From: JANJUO01 sp942492935
GTDB lineage: Bacteria; Bacteroidota; Ignavibacteria; Kapaibacteriales; UBA2268
DNA: 64,000 nucleotides
Direction: 5' to 3'
Assembly: GCA_942492935.1 (NCBI GenBank)
Contig: OW818654.1
Span: 3,534,001-3,598,000 of the forward strand
Shown here piece after piece: positions 30,418 through 40,013 of the stretch; the first letter of the stretch is position 1; the number at the start of each line of letters is the position of its first letter. Made by a program: the position numbers and the translations under genes. The notes under the pieces are model-generated. The model had not been told where the DNA came from. It did not search any database and was given only the letters and a program-made list of their open reading frames with translations.

Positions 30418-31461
30418 TCAAATTACAGCAGATTCTTTTATATCAATATAACCTTCATCAGCACTAAAAGATACATTCAAGCCGATTGGTAAAGTTAATT
30501 GGTCAGGAGTGTGTCCTATCATCAACCCATAAAATACTGGTTTCTTCAAATCTTTCAAATATAAATCCAAAACTTCACCAAGCGAACTATCCCAAGTAGA
30601 TGAAGGCGAGCCCCTATAAACACAATCATTACATTTACCAAAAATTATGCCGTTGCAATCATCGAATTTTCCGGCAAGTCGCAACTGATTCATCATTCTA
30701 TCTACTCTAAATGGCTCTTCACCAACATCTTCAAGAAATAGTATTTTATTTTTCGTATTTATATCGTATTCAGTACCAAGTAATGAAGTTACTAAAGATA
30801 AATTTCCACCAGTTAATTGCCCTTCAGCTTCACCAGAAACAATAGTACGAATTGGATTTGCATTTCTGATTCCAGCATTAGAAACTGGATTCGTCAATCT
30901 ACCAATAGGAGTATTGTTGAAAATTACTTTTCTAAAATTTAATTCGGTATAGTTAGTAAATGCAGATAACATTATAGGACCATGAAAGGTAATCAGACCA
31001 GTTTGTTGATGTATGGCAAGGTGCATCGCAGTAATATCGCTATATCCAAGAAATATTTTGGGATTATTCTTGATTAACTTATAATCAATTTTATCTAACA
31101 ATTGCCCAGAACCATAACCTCCACGAATACAAAAAACAGCTTTTATGCTTGAATCAGCAAAAGCTTTGTGAATCTCATCTAATCTTACTTGAACACTTCG
31201 AGTTTTGTATCCTGCTCCATTTGTGAGATTTTCGGGGAGAGTAGTTTGTAAATTGTAGAATTTAATTACTTCAATTGCTTTTTGAATATCATCAGGGTCA
31301 GGTGCATTTGTAGCTGGTGCAATCAGAGCTACTTTATCACCTTCTTTAAGCATATTGGGCTTAATTAAATCATTATTCCCAATTTGATTTGCATTTAAAA
31401 ATCTAAATGAAGATGCTACTCCAAAAGCAGCTAAAGATAATGTAAAATTTCTTCTGTTCAT
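30418..31461 (-). CDS. S66-family LD-carboxypeptidase (LdcA/MccF-like), probable Tat substrate
   Basis: This 347-residue serine peptidase has the nucleophile in FLGYSDITAMHLA (Ser141), the RGGYGSGQLLD loop, the Glu in FLEDVGEEPFRVDRM and the His in GLMIGHTPDQLTLPIG, forming the Ser-Glu-His set of family S66. It would cleave murein tetrapeptides, or inactivate peptide-nucleotide antibiotics as MccF does. The N-terminus MNRRNFTLSLAAFGVASS looks like a twin-arginine signal, so the enzyme acts in the periplasm, whereas E. coli LdcA is cytoplasmic. Its ATG overlaps the kinase stop (ATGA), so it is translationally coupled as the last gene of the porin-sensor operon. The link to phosphate or porin function is unexplained. 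Confidence 0.9.
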   Translation of the reverse strand: MNRRNFTLSLAAFGVASSFRFLNANQIGNNDLIKPNMLKEGDKVALIAPATNAPDPDDIQKAIEVIKFYNLQTTLPENLTNGAGYKTRSVQVRLDEIHKAFADSSIKAVFCIRGGYGSGQLLDKIDYKLIKNNPKIFLGYSDITAMHLAIHQQTGLITFHGPIMLSAFTNYTELNFRKVIFNNTPIGRLTNPVSNAGIRNANPIRTIVSGEAEGQLTGGNLSLVTSLLGTEYDINTKNKILFLEDVGEEPFRVDRMMNQLRLAGKFDDCNGIIFGKCNDCVYRGSPSSTWDSSLGEVLDLYLKDLKKPVFYGLMIGHTPDQLTLPIGLNVSFSADEGYIDIKESAVI

Positions 31462-32963
31462 AATTGATATATATTATTTGTATCAGGTTCAGTTAATTCA
31501 AATTCTAAGAAAAATGTTGTTCCAACTCCAACTTCCGATTCACACCAAATACTTCCGGACATTTGTTTCGTCAATTTGTAAGCAATTGATAAACCTAAAC
31601 CAGTTGAAGATTCATTGCCAGTAGGTTTAGCTGATAACCTACTGAATTTTTTAAATAACTTGTTCATTTCTTCAGGTTTGATTCCTTGTCCTTCATCTTT
31701 TACACTAATAATTACTTTATTATTAGAATTTTTTTCTGCTTTAAGATAGATATTTTTGCTTGGAGCTGAAAATTTTATGGCATTAGACACAAGATTATTT
31801 AAGATTTGGCCAATTCTTGTATAATCTATTTTAATATTTAAATCTTTATCATAACTGGAAATTATGTTAATCTGTTTTTTTGAAGCTAAAGGTTTGAACG
31901 TATATTCAGTTTCAAATATAATTGATGAAATATCATAAATATCTAATTCAAGATTTAATTTTCCAGATTCAAGTGCATTAATATCAAGTAAATCTTTAAT
32001 TAAAGTAATCATAGAGCTAATTGTTGAGTCAATCATATCGGCATAATTAACAATACCTTCGGTATAATCCGATTCGGCATATTCTCTTATTGAATGAGAA
32101 TAAAGTGAAATTGCTGATATTGGATTTTTTAAATCATGAGCAACTATACCAAGAAATTCATTTTTTTCGTTATCTAATTCAATTAATTTATTATTCTTTA
32201 ATTCAAGTTCACTATTATATTTACTAACTTCAATAAGTCTTTGTTTTTGGGCTTCTGTAAGTTTGTCAATCATTCTATTGAATGATTTTGATACTCTTTT
32301 AATTTCAATCCCACCATCATTTTCATTTACTCTAAAATGTTCATTTCCATCAGCAATAATTTCTGCACCTTCAGCCAACTTTCTTAACGGTTTAGTGATA
32401 CCCAATGCGATTGCAGCAAATAATAGAATTGTGATAATAGATATAAATAGCATCGTTGCTGTTAGATTAAAAATTGAATCGTCTTGAAGCTTAATTAATT
32501 TTGCTTTCGAAAAACCTGTATAAAGTTCACCTTTACCAAATTTTGATTTCCAGTAAACTTTTTTAATGAAGAAAGTATCTGAATTTTTCAAATTTTTATA
32601 TCTGTTTTGAATTTGCAATGGCGTAAGATTTAAATCAAATGGATATGTAACAATTTCTTCATTATTTTCATCAAGTAGATGGATAAATTTTAATGTCGAA
32701 TCCTTCAATGCCCAATCAAATACAGGTAATAATGCATCATATTGTTCATTTGAAGCACCTAACTCAATTGTTAGTTTCAAAGTTTCAGAAATACTTTCAG
32801 TATTCTTTTCAAAAAAATCTAAAATTAATTCATTCTGCTGTTTAATAAAATATAAATATATTATTAATGTTATTGAAATTACACCAATTGAAATTGTCAA
32901 AATCAATTGAGCCATTAAAGTCAATTTTGATAATTTTTTCAATAATAGGTTCAAATATTTCAA
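31458..32963 (-). CDS. Sensor histidine kinase with periplasmic sensor and HAMP domain
   Basis: A 501-residue kinase that starts at TTG 32963, overlapping the stop of the binding-protein gene. The order is TM1 (about 18-40), a periplasmic domain of about 125 residues, TM2 (about 168-190), HAMP (190-243), a short coiled coil, HisKA with FLGIVAHDLKNPISAIS (His276), and the ATPase domain with NNLVSNAIKFSAPS, DEGQGI and STGLGLSIA. It is encoded between a phosphate-binding-like periplasmic protein and an S66 peptidase, downstream of a porin. The periplasmic domain might therefore read the ligand-loaded binding protein. There is no response regulator nearby. Confidence 0.93.
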   Translation of the reverse strand: MKYLNLLLKKLSKLTLMAQLILTISIGVISITLIIYLYFIKQQNELILDFFEKNTESISETLKLTIELGASNEQYDALLPVFDWALKDSTLKFIHLLDENNEEIVTYPFDLNLTPLQIQNRYKNLKNSDTFFIKKVYWKSKFGKGELYTGFSKAKLIKLQDDSIFNLTATMLFISIITILLFAAIALGITKPLRKLAEGAEIIADGNEHFRVNENDGGIEIKRVSKSFNRMIDKLTEAQKQRLIEVSKYNSELELKNNKLIELDNEKNEFLGIVAHDLKNPISAISLYSHSIREYAESDYTEGIVNYADMIDSTISSMITLIKDLLDINALESGKLNLELDIYDISSIIFETEYTFKPLASKKQINIISSYDKDLNIKIDYTRIGQILNNLVSNAIKFSAPSKNIYLKAEKNSNNKVIISVKDEGQGIKPEEMNKLFKKFSRLSAKPTGNESSTGLGLSIAYKLTKQMSGSIWCESEVGVGTTFFLEFELTEPDTNNIYQL

Positions 32964-33388
32964 TTGTCAACTACTTCAATAATTTTCACATCATCAGTTA
33001 AGTCTTTAATATTATCGACATAGCCAATAGCATCTTCATATTCAGATACAAATTTAATCACATCTTTTACTTTGTAGAGAATTTTAGGAGGAGATACTTT
33101 ACCACTTAACGTAACTTTCAACCATATCATACTTACTTTATTTGGCGATAAAAATAAATAACTATTTGAAAAATCTTCTCTTAACTCTGATTCAGAATTA
33201 TAATCAACAATTTGTATCTTTCTATTATTTTTCCAAGTAATAGTATTTCCAAGATAAATATTCCTGATTTCTGATTTTGAAAGTTTATTTACAGGATTTG
33301 ATTTATTTGTAATAATAAAATGCGAATTTGCATTAGTTACTATAAGTACCAATAATATTATAATTATATATATTTTTTTAAATTTCAT
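32960..33388 (-). CDS. Small periplasmic phosphate-binding-like (PBP) domain protein
   Basis: This 142-residue protein with a signal peptide (MKFKKIYIIIILLVLIVTNA) matches short PstS-like domains annotated as phosphate ABC substrate-binding proteins. Supporting segments are LSKSEIRNIYLGNTITWKN at the start of the mature part, WLKVTLSGKVSPPKIL, and IGYVDN near the end, typical of the PBP_like fold. At about 140 residues it is roughly half a classical PstS, so probably one lobe or a compact variant. No ABC permease or ATPase is nearby. Its context (porin 6 bases upstream, kinase overlapping downstream) suggests a sensory accessory rather than an importer. The ligand identity is inferred from the family only. 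Confidence 0.82.
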   Translation of the reverse strand: MKFKKIYIIIILLVLIVTNANSHFIITNKSNPVNKLSKSEIRNIYLGNTITWKNNRKIQIVDYNSESELREDFSNSYLFLSPNKVSMIWLKVTLSGKVSPPKILYKVKDVIKFVSEYEDAIGYVDNIKDLTDDVKIIEVVDN

Positions 33389-33394
33389 AATTGT

Positions 33395-34456
33395 TTAAAA
33401 TGCAATTGATAAACTTGATTTTAATGAACCAAAATCGGTTTTAATTAAACCCATTTCCATAGTATTGTATTGTGCTTCAGCTTTTATAAAGAAATTATTT
33501 GAAATTGCGTAATTCAAACCTAAAACAATTTGTGATGCTTTATTGTCATTAATTCCACCAAATTCCAGAAAAGCAAATTGAGTGTATGGAGTTAAAACAT
33601 CAAATAATGTATAAGCAAAATGAATATAACTTAAGATAGAGTTTTGATTATTCGCAACAGAATCTTTAAATGAAGGAAAGAATACTTCTCCCTGAAATTG
33701 AAAATCTTGATATTCATATTGCAATTCCAAAGCAGGAGTTATTTCGACACCGTTAGAATGATTGGCGATACCCATCTCGTTTTTATCTCCATAAACTGAA
33801 CATCCTATTTGAAACCCACGAAGAAATGATGGTGTTAGATATATTCTTGAAGCAAAAGCAGTATTATTATCCAAATATGAGTTTCCAACAAAGTCATTTC
33901 TACCATTACCAAACATAAAAGAGTATTCTAATTGAGTACCATTTTCATCTATATCCAAGGTGCCTGTTGCTTCTATACCCAAAATATATTTACCATAAAA
34001 TCTTTGGGCATGAGCTGTATTATTTGGTGAAAACCTTGAATAAATATAAGGTGAATTGATTGAAAAATAGGTAGGTGATGCATCATGAATTTTGTTATAA
34101 AGCCCAAAATTTGTTAATATCTTTCCAGCTCTTAATTTGAATTCAGGCAAAAATGAATATTCTGCCCACACCTGCGAAAACTTGATTACTCCGATATTAC
34201 CATTACTTGCAATATTTAAATTATGCTCTAATTCTATATCAGTAACAAATCTTGCGTTTGGGTTAAGATTGAAATCACCAATTAAATTCAATCTCGTTAT
34301 TTCAAATTTAGCTTGATTATCATTAACATTATTTGATACTGAATAATCAATTTGAGAATATCCGAAAAAGTTATAGTCATTTAGAAAAGCATAACAATTA
34401 GTATAACTATATAATACCAAGCATACAACAAAAATAATTCTAATATTTCTTATCAT
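33395..34456 (-). CDS. Outer-membrane porin-like beta-barrel protein
   Basis: I use the ATG at 34456 (MIRNIRIIFVVCLVLYS), which begins a signal peptide; the longer frame adds 35 implausible residues. The mature protein, about 330 residues, is made of alternating beta strands with aromatic ends (FFGYSQIDYS, FKLRAGKILTNFGLYNKI, FFIKAEAQYN) and ends in SLKSSLSIAF with a terminal Phe, as in outer-membrane porins. RAGKILTNFG recalls OprO/OprP-like and related porins of Bacteroidota. It is the first gene of a four-gene operon with a phosphate-binding-like protein, a kinase and an S66 peptidase. It likely supplies solute entry. Selectivity cannot be read from the sequence. Confidence 0.82.
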   Translation of the reverse strand: MIRNIRIIFVVCLVLYSYTNCYAFLNDYNFFGYSQIDYSVSNNVNDNQAKFEITRLNLIGDFNLNPNARFVTDIELEHNLNIASNGNIGVIKFSQVWAEYSFLPEFKLRAGKILTNFGLYNKIHDASPTYFSINSPYIYSRFSPNNTAHAQRFYGKYILGIEATGTLDIDENGTQLEYSFMFGNGRNDFVGNSYLDNNTAFASRIYLTPSFLRGFQIGCSVYGDKNEMGIANHSNGVEITPALELQYEYQDFQFQGEVFFPSFKDSVANNQNSILSYIHFAYTLFDVLTPYTQFAFLEFGGINDNKASQIVLGLNYAISNNFFIKAEAQYNTMEMGLIKTDFGSLKSSLSIAF

Positions 34457-34671
34457 TTTTTTTAATTTTTTTATAAAATAAAAATGCAATTTACGGAAAA
34501 TTTTAATACAATTGTTGAAATTAAAAATAATTAATTCATTTATAATTTTAATTTTCAGCACTACTCAGTTAGCAATTTATTAAATACCCAGCTGTTTTAA
34601 TACTTTCAATACTCAATATTTTTCAAATGGGAAAAAAGTACAATTGGAACAATCTGATAATAATAAAAATA

Positions 34672-34911
34672 AAAGAAATTCTTTGAAATTCCCATAGGGA
34701 ATTAATGTTTGTAACACAATAAACCCAATCCTAACCTTCCCCAAGGGTAAGGAATATATGTAAAGTCCTCCCCTTGGGGAGGACTTAGGTGGGGTTTAAA
34801 TTATTCAATCCCGCTGGGATTGCAGGACTTACGCCAGTTCCTTCCCCTTGGGGAAGGTTAGGTTGGGGTTTACAAACATTTAATCCCTAACGGGATTTTT
34901 AAGGAATTTCA
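34672..34911. repeat. MITE/REP-like element with long imperfect terminal inverted repeats
   Basis: The left arm (about 34672-34753) and right arm (34840-34911) are reverse complements with some gaps: ttaatgtttgtaa, acccaatcctaaccttcccc and the outer aattccc / gggatt parts all match. The centre holds a perfect palindrome (aagtcctcccc/ggggaggactt, 34762-34785) and aatcccgctgggatt (34807-34821). It has no ORF. The 34457-35115 gap otherwise shows nothing beyond AT-rich DNA; the 60-codon frame at 34933 is not convincing. Confidence 0.75.
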
Positions 34912-35115
34912 TGTTATGATTATTTTCATATTGTGCCAAATATACATTTTTTTCATTCAAATTACAAATCATTTTTTAAAATTCTTAAACGGCTAAATTG
35001 TTACGATTTATTTAATTGCAAATTTAGTAAAAATTTAAATGAAATAAATATATTGAAAATTTGTCTATATGCAATTAAAAATTGTTTTGTAAAAGTAAAT
35101 CTGTATGGAATTTAA

Positions 35116-37143
35116 ATGTATCGATCAATGTTCTTTTTGTTAATAATTTTCATAACCGCTTCTAATTTGACGGTTTTTTCTCAAAATCAAAAACTTAATG
35201 AAGACAAGGTGTTAGCAACCATTGGTAAAGAAAAAATTACTTACGGTGAATTAGAGCGTGCTTTTCAAAAAAATCTAAATAGAAAAAATACATCATTGAG
35301 TAATATTTCTCGTGATAGCATGATGGATTTTTTGAATTTGTATATTAATTTTAAATTAAAAGTTACTGACGCTTTAGCAAGGGGTTTTGATAAAGATACT
35401 TCTGTAATTGCTGATTTAGAACAAAACAGAAAAGTTTTGGCAGAATCTTTTTATTACGATAGAAAGATTGTGGACCCGAATGTAAATAAATATTTGAAAA
35501 TTCGAGAAAAAGAATACAAAGTTGCTTTTATACTTTCAACTTATCAGCAAGGACAAGTAAAAGATACCGCTGATGCTTTGGATAAAATTACTAAAGCGAT
35601 GAAAGAACTAAAAGCTGGTAAAGATTTTGCTGCAGTTGCAGACCAGTATTCAGATGACCGTGAGTCAGCTGTAAGAGGTGGAGTCATTCCAACTTGGATT
35701 ACAGCAGGTAAAGTTCAGCGAGTACTTGAAAATGCAATTTTCGCTACAAATAAAGGTGAAATTTATCCAAATATTGTGAATACTCGATTTGGTTATTTTA
35801 TAATTAAAGTATTAGATATTCAAGATAGAATTAAAGTAAAACCAAGTCATATACTTATCACATTTAATGATAACTCTCGTGATAGTCTTGCATCTGAAAA
35901 AAAAGCAGATAGTTTAATCTCATTACTTAGAAAGGGTGCAAGTTTTGAAAAATTAGCAAAGGAAAATTCTGAAGACCCTGTTTCTGCAGCTAATGGTGGT
36001 TCACTTGGTGCTTTTTATTCACGTTCAACAGGTTTAGATGGTTCTAATACTGCACTTGTACCTGAATTTGAAGAAGCAATTTTTGCTTTAAAAGATAAAG
36101 AAATATCAGATAAAGTTCGTTCTGAATTTGGAATTCATATTATAAGAAGAGATGAATCAACAAAATTTGATTACGAAACTGAAAAAGAAGAATTAAAGAA
36201 AATGTATAAGCGACTTTATTACGTTGATGATAGATGGGCGCACATTGATTCAATTGCTAAAACTATGGGTTTCTTTTTGAATGAAAATAGTATGCAAAAA
36301 TTACTTTCATCAGTTGACACTAATAAAACTTCTATTGATACTGCTTGGGCTAATAAAATAAATAATGACACAAAAAAAGAATTAATATATAAATTCAACG
36401 GACAAGATGTTAATATCTCACAATTTATAAATGATGTAAATACTAAAACTGAACTTCGTGGTATTGCTTTGAATGATGAAGGTATCAGACTTGGAATTAA
36501 ACGTGTTATTGAGCCGATAGTTTTCAAAAAAGTATCAAATAATCTTGAAAAAGAATACTCTGATTTTGCAGCATTGATGAATGAATTTAGAGATGGTATT
36601 TTATTATTCAAGATTGAAGCTATGGAAGTATGGGATAAAATGAAATTCGATACAGTTGAAGCAAGAAAATATTATAATGCAAACAAAGATAAATTCAAAA
36701 CAGACCTTATGGTTCAGGTAACAGAAGTACACTTGCTAAACGATTCAATTGCTAAAAATATTTATAATAGAATTAAATCTGGTGAAGATATAAATGCTGT
36801 CGCAGAAATGGAAACCCAACGTTCAAATTATAGAGAGAAAAAAGGTAATTGGGATGCTGTTTCTACTCGTACACACAAAATTGGTAAAGCGGTAATTGAA
36901 AACTCAGCTAAAGAGGGAGATGTTTTTGGACCTATCAAAATGGATAATGGTTATTCTGTAATCAAAGTAAATAGCTTTTTTCAGCCAAGACCAAAAACAT
37001 TTGAAGAAGCTATTCCTGATTTTGCAAGTTCATTACAAGATATTTTGCAAAAAAATCTTACAAACAAATGGCTTGATTCAATTAGAGCAAAACATACAGT
37101 AAAGATTGACCAAAAAGTAATTAATGAAATTAATAAAAAATAA
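35116..37143 (+). CDS. Periplasmic parvulin-type peptidyl-prolyl isomerase, two rotamase domains
   Basis: A 675-residue protein with a signal peptide (MYRSMFFLLIIFITASNL to VFSQ). The N-terminal chaperone-like helices (30-120) are followed by two PpiC/rotamase domains: one at about 135-240 (SDDRESAVRGGVIPTWITAG) and one at about 250-350 (KPSHILITFNDNS then FGIHIIRRDES). A C-terminal third without a clear family follows, containing a third, degenerate rotamase-like stretch (KMDNGYSVIKV). It probably helps outer-membrane proteins fold, like SurA or PpiD. The next gene encodes a SurA-like protein starting right at its stop, so the two act in one operon. Two isomerases in tandem fit an organism with many beta-barrel and T9SS clients. 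Confidence 0.9.
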   Translation: MYRSMFFLLIIFITASNLTVFSQNQKLNEDKVLATIGKEKITYGELERAFQKNLNRKNTSLSNISRDSMMDFLNLYINFKLKVTDALARGFDKDTSVIADLEQNRKVLAESFYYDRKIVDPNVNKYLKIREKEYKVAFILSTYQQGQVKDTADALDKITKAMKELKAGKDFAAVADQYSDDRESAVRGGVIPTWITAGKVQRVLENAIFATNKGEIYPNIVNTRFGYFIIKVLDIQDRIKVKPSHILITFNDNSRDSLASEKKADSLISLLRKGASFEKLAKENSEDPVSAANGGSLGAFYSRSTGLDGSNTALVPEFEEAIFALKDKEISDKVRSEFGIHIIRRDESTKFDYETEKEELKKMYKRLYYVDDRWAHIDSIAKTMGFFLNENSMQKLLSSVDTNKTSIDTAWANKINNDTKKELIYKFNGQDVNISQFINDVNTKTELRGIALNDEGIRLGIKRVIEPIVFKKVSNNLEKEYSDFAALMNEFRDGILLFKIEAMEVWDKMKFDTVEARKYYNANKDKFKTDLMVQVTEVHLLNDSIAKNIYNRIKSGEDINAVAEMETQRSNYREKKGNWDAVSTRTHKIGKAVIENSAKEGDVFGPIKMDNGYSVIKVNSFFQPRPKTFEEAIPDFASSLQDILQKNLTNKWLDSIRAKHTVKIDQKVINEINKK

Positions 37144-38463
37144 ATGATTGATATAAATATGTTGAAAGTAAAGAATATTTCATTTTTAATAATGCTTGTT
37201 ATTTTTGTTTCAAGCTATGATTTTGCTGTTTCACAAATTCAAAAAGGTGAAACAATCAATAAAATTGTTGCCATCGTAGGCAATGAGGTTATTTTGAAAT
37301 CAGATATTGATGGACAAATTGCATATATGTTGCTTAGAGATAGCAAAGTTAATCCAGAAGACCCTATACTAAGACAAGAAGTATTAGATGGTATGATTGA
37401 CCAACTACTTATAACTACAAAAGCAGTTGAGGACTCAGTAACCGTTTCTGAAGAAGAAATTACTCAAAGATTAGACTTACATATTCAAACGGAAATTCAA
37501 AGATTTGGTTCGGAAAAAAGAGTTGAGCAAGTTTATGGTATGTCTGTAGCAAGAATCAAAAATGAAGTTCGCGACCAGATAAAAAACAATCTTCTTGCCC
37601 GCACATTGATACAGAAAAAATTTGGCGAAGTGTCGGTTACAGGTAAAGAGGTAAAGGATTTTTATGAGATGTATAAAGATAGTTTACCCGCATTACCCAA
37701 AATGGTGGAATTGTATCATATAGTTAAAAATGTGCAATCTCAATCAAGTTCAAAAGATGAAATATTGACTCTTGCTAAGGCAATTCGGGATTCAATTATC
37801 AAAGGCGGAGATTTTGCTGATTTTGCGAAAAGATACAGTGCTGATTTAAATACTGCAAAAGATGGTGGAGAACTTGGCTGGTTTGATAAAGGAAAATTGC
37901 TACCTGAATTTGAAAAAGTTGCTTTTAATTTGAATCTGAATGAAATTTCTGCTCCCGTAGAAACACCTTTTGGTTTTCATATTATTCAAACACTTGAAAA
38001 ATCTGCTTCTTCAGTCCGTACAAGACATATTTTATTTAAATTAGGCCAATCAACCGAAGACCAAGATGTTGCAAAAAAAATACTGAAAGACCTAAAAAAT
38101 AGATTTGAAGAAGGTGAATCATTTGAAGAATTAGCAAAAAAGTTTTCTGATGAGAAAGAATCAAGAGGTTTTGGCGGTATGATTGGAAAATTACCATTAG
38201 ACGAAATTCCTGCCTCAATCAAAACTGTTGTTGATAATTTGAAAGAAGGTGAAGTTAGCGAACCTCTTACGTTTAGTACTGACCCACTAAAACCTTCATT
38301 TCACATAATTTATAAGAAGAGAATTATACCTGAAAGATTCCCATCATTAGATAGTGATTATAATGAAATTCAATCAAAAGCAGCCGAATATAAAAAATCT
38401 AAGTTGTATGCAGATTGGATAAAAGAATTACGCAAAGAGCTATATTGGGAAATCAAAAACTAA
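37144..38463 (+). CDS. surA: SurA-like periplasmic chaperone / peptidyl-prolyl isomerase
   Basis: A 439-residue secreted protein (signal around VKNISFLIMLVIFVSSYD). Its N-terminal SurA domain begins INKIVAIVGNEVILKSDIDG, the hallmark opening of SurA. Two parvulin domains follow: VELYHIVKN to FGFHIIQTLE (about 180-285) and VRTRHILFKLGQ to the end of SFHIIYKKR (about 290-390), with the usual GGELGWFDKG and GGMIGKLP loops. It escorts outer-membrane barrel proteins to the BAM complex. The ATG overlaps the upstream stop (TAAATG), and a second ATG five codons in is possible. SurA identity is likely; the order of domains matches. Confidence 0.88.
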   Translation: MIDINMLKVKNISFLIMLVIFVSSYDFAVSQIQKGETINKIVAIVGNEVILKSDIDGQIAYMLLRDSKVNPEDPILRQEVLDGMIDQLLITTKAVEDSVTVSEEEITQRLDLHIQTEIQRFGSEKRVEQVYGMSVARIKNEVRDQIKNNLLARTLIQKKFGEVSVTGKEVKDFYEMYKDSLPALPKMVELYHIVKNVQSQSSSKDEILTLAKAIRDSIIKGGDFADFAKRYSADLNTAKDGGELGWFDKGKLLPEFEKVAFNLNLNEISAPVETPFGFHIIQTLEKSASSVRTRHILFKLGQSTEDQDVAKKILKDLKNRFEEGESFEELAKKFSDEKESRGFGGMIGKLPLDEIPASIKTVVDNLKEGEVSEPLTFSTDPLKPSFHIIYKKRIIPERFPSLDSDYNEIQSKAAEYKKSKLYADWIKELRKELYWEIKN

Positions 38464-38497
38464 TTAATAACATTTCTGTCAGCTGCAAATAAATTAT

Positions 38498-38923
38498 ATG
38501 TTAGAAATTACAGTTACTTTTGAAGACAAAACAAAGATGCCTACCGAGGATGAACTATCAAATATCCTCGGTGATGCTTACGATTTGTGGAATGAAATAA
38601 AAAACTATACTTTTTCTAAAGATAGTAAATTAACAGATGAATGGAAATATCCTGGCAAGAAATATGGCTGGAGTTACAGAATCAAAGCTCAAAAACGCAT
38701 TATCATATATTTTATAGCCCAAGTAAATTACTTTCTTGTCGCATTTTCATTTGGCAATAAAGCATATAATTTTATTCTCCAAAGTGATATTTCTGTTCAT
38801 ATCAAAAATGAATTATCCAACGCTAAAGAATATATGGAAGGAAGAGGTATTAGAATTCCTATTCATAAAAAAGAAGATTTAATAGATATTTTCAAACTGA
38901 TTGAAATTAAACTGTCGTTTTAA
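38498..38923 (+). CDS. DUF3788-family protein
   Basis: This 141-residue cytosolic-looking protein carries the DUF3788 pattern: a WNEIKNY segment, then WKYPGKKYGWSYRIK (residues about 48-62), KRIIIYFIAQVNYFLVAFSFG and a C-terminal EGRGIRIPIHKKEDL. The biochemical role of this family is not known; the fold may resemble small sensor or DNA-damage-related proteins, but I would not assign it. It lies 34 bases after the surA-like gene and 7 bases before a glycosyltransferase gene, so it is part of a plus-strand run without obvious functional linkage. It has no signal peptide or membrane segment. Confidence 0.78.
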   Translation: MLEITVTFEDKTKMPTEDELSNILGDAYDLWNEIKNYTFSKDSKLTDEWKYPGKKYGWSYRIKAQKRIIIYFIAQVNYFLVAFSFGNKAYNFILQSDISVHIKNELSNAKEYMEGRGIRIPIHKKEDLIDIFKLIEIKLSF

Positions 38924-38930
38924 TTGAATT

Positions 38931-40013
38931 ATGGGAGATAATTTTTTAAAAAAAATTGAATATGTTGTAAAATCCAAGTTTGATAAAATATTGGATTCAA
39001 AAGAAAAGCCAATATTGATAGATAAACCAATTTCAATTCCTGAATTTCAATCGCCATCAAAAATACTACTTCTTAGACACGATAGAATTGGTGATGTAAT
39101 TATTTCAACTCCATTAATTAAGTTATTAAGAGAAAAACTTCCCAATTCACAGATTGATATTTTATTAAGTACAAAAAATATTACAGCAAAAAATGCTATA
39201 ATTAATTTAATTGACAATATTTATATATATGAAAAGAAATTTTTTTCAATAATTAAATTAATTAGAGAGTTTAAAAAAGAGAAATATGATTTAATTATTG
39301 ATTTGTTTGATAATGCTTCTTCAACTGCGGGGTATTTAATTAAACTAATAAAACCAAAGTATTCAATTGGAATAGATAAGCAAAATAGTTCAATTTATAC
39401 TCATATCGTACCATTATTAGATAAAAGCAAGTATCATATAGTAGAAAGAATTTTGCAATTACTGTTACCATTTGGTATAAATACTGATTCAAAATCTTGT
39501 ATTCTTCATTATCCACTTTCCCAAAATGACAAAGATGAAGCTGAAAAAATACTTGGAAGAAAGTCAAAATCATTTCGTTTGGGTATAAATATTGCTGGGT
39601 CATCAGTAGAAAAATATTGGGGAACAGAACAATATATTGAATTAATAAACCTATTTTCAGATAAGCATAAAAATTTTGAAATAATAATTTTCGGAACTCC
39701 ACGGAATTTATCTAATCAAGATGAAATTAAAAGAACCACAGTAGCGGTATTAGCACCATCTGACAAGTCTTTTCATCAGTATGCTTCTGTGCTATCATTA
39801 TGTGATGTTATAATAACAGTTGATACAGCAGCCGTTCATTTGGCAGCAGCATTTCAGATTCCTTGTGTTGCTTTGTATTCTATCACTGGCGAACACAATG
39901 AACCAATTCCTTGGTATCCATTCAACTCACCTCATAGAATTATAACAGCAATAGGTCAATTAAACCAGATAAAAGTACAAGATGTAATAAAGTCTGTGGA
40001 AGAATTATTATGA
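38931..40013 (+). CDS. Glycosyltransferase family 9 (heptosyltransferase-like)
   Basis: A 360-residue GT9 protein. The N-terminal Rossmann motif is KILLLRHDRIGDVIISTPLI (about 43-62). The C-terminal donor-binding region has GINIAGSSVEKYWGTEQYIEL and TVDTAAVHLAAAFQIPCVALY (about 300-320), the conserved aspartate-His-Ala pattern of heptosyltransferases. It would add a heptose or related sugar to an LPS-core-like glycan on the inner leaflet. An unusual 40-residue basic N-terminal extension precedes the catalytic domain. It overlaps the next GT9 gene by four bases (ATGA), so the two are coupled and probably act in succession. Confidence 0.9.
   Translation: MGDNFLKKIEYVVKSKFDKILDSKEKPILIDKPISIPEFQSPSKILLLRHDRIGDVIISTPLIKLLREKLPNSQIDILLSTKNITAKNAIINLIDNIYIYEKKFFSIIKLIREFKKEKYDLIIDLFDNASSTAGYLIKLIKPKYSIGIDKQNSSIYTHIVPLLDKSKYHIVERILQLLLPFGINTDSKSCILHYPLSQNDKDEAEKILGRKSKSFRLGINIAGSSVEKYWGTEQYIELINLFSDKHKNFEIIIFGTPRNLSNQDEIKRTTVAVLAPSDKSFHQYASVLSLCDVIITVDTAAVHLAAAFQIPCVALYSITGEHNEPIPWYPFNSPHRIITAIGQLNQIKVQDVIKSVEELL

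Noticed and set aside
34933..35115. 60-codon ORF before the prolyl isomerase gene
   Set aside because: Composition is that of AT-rich intergenic DNA, it ends at the next gene's start, and no ribosome site or domain is visible.
35116..38463. Two rotamase genes as one frameshifted gene
   Set aside because: Each has its own signal peptide, N-terminal domain and complete rotamase pair, so they are two separate genes.
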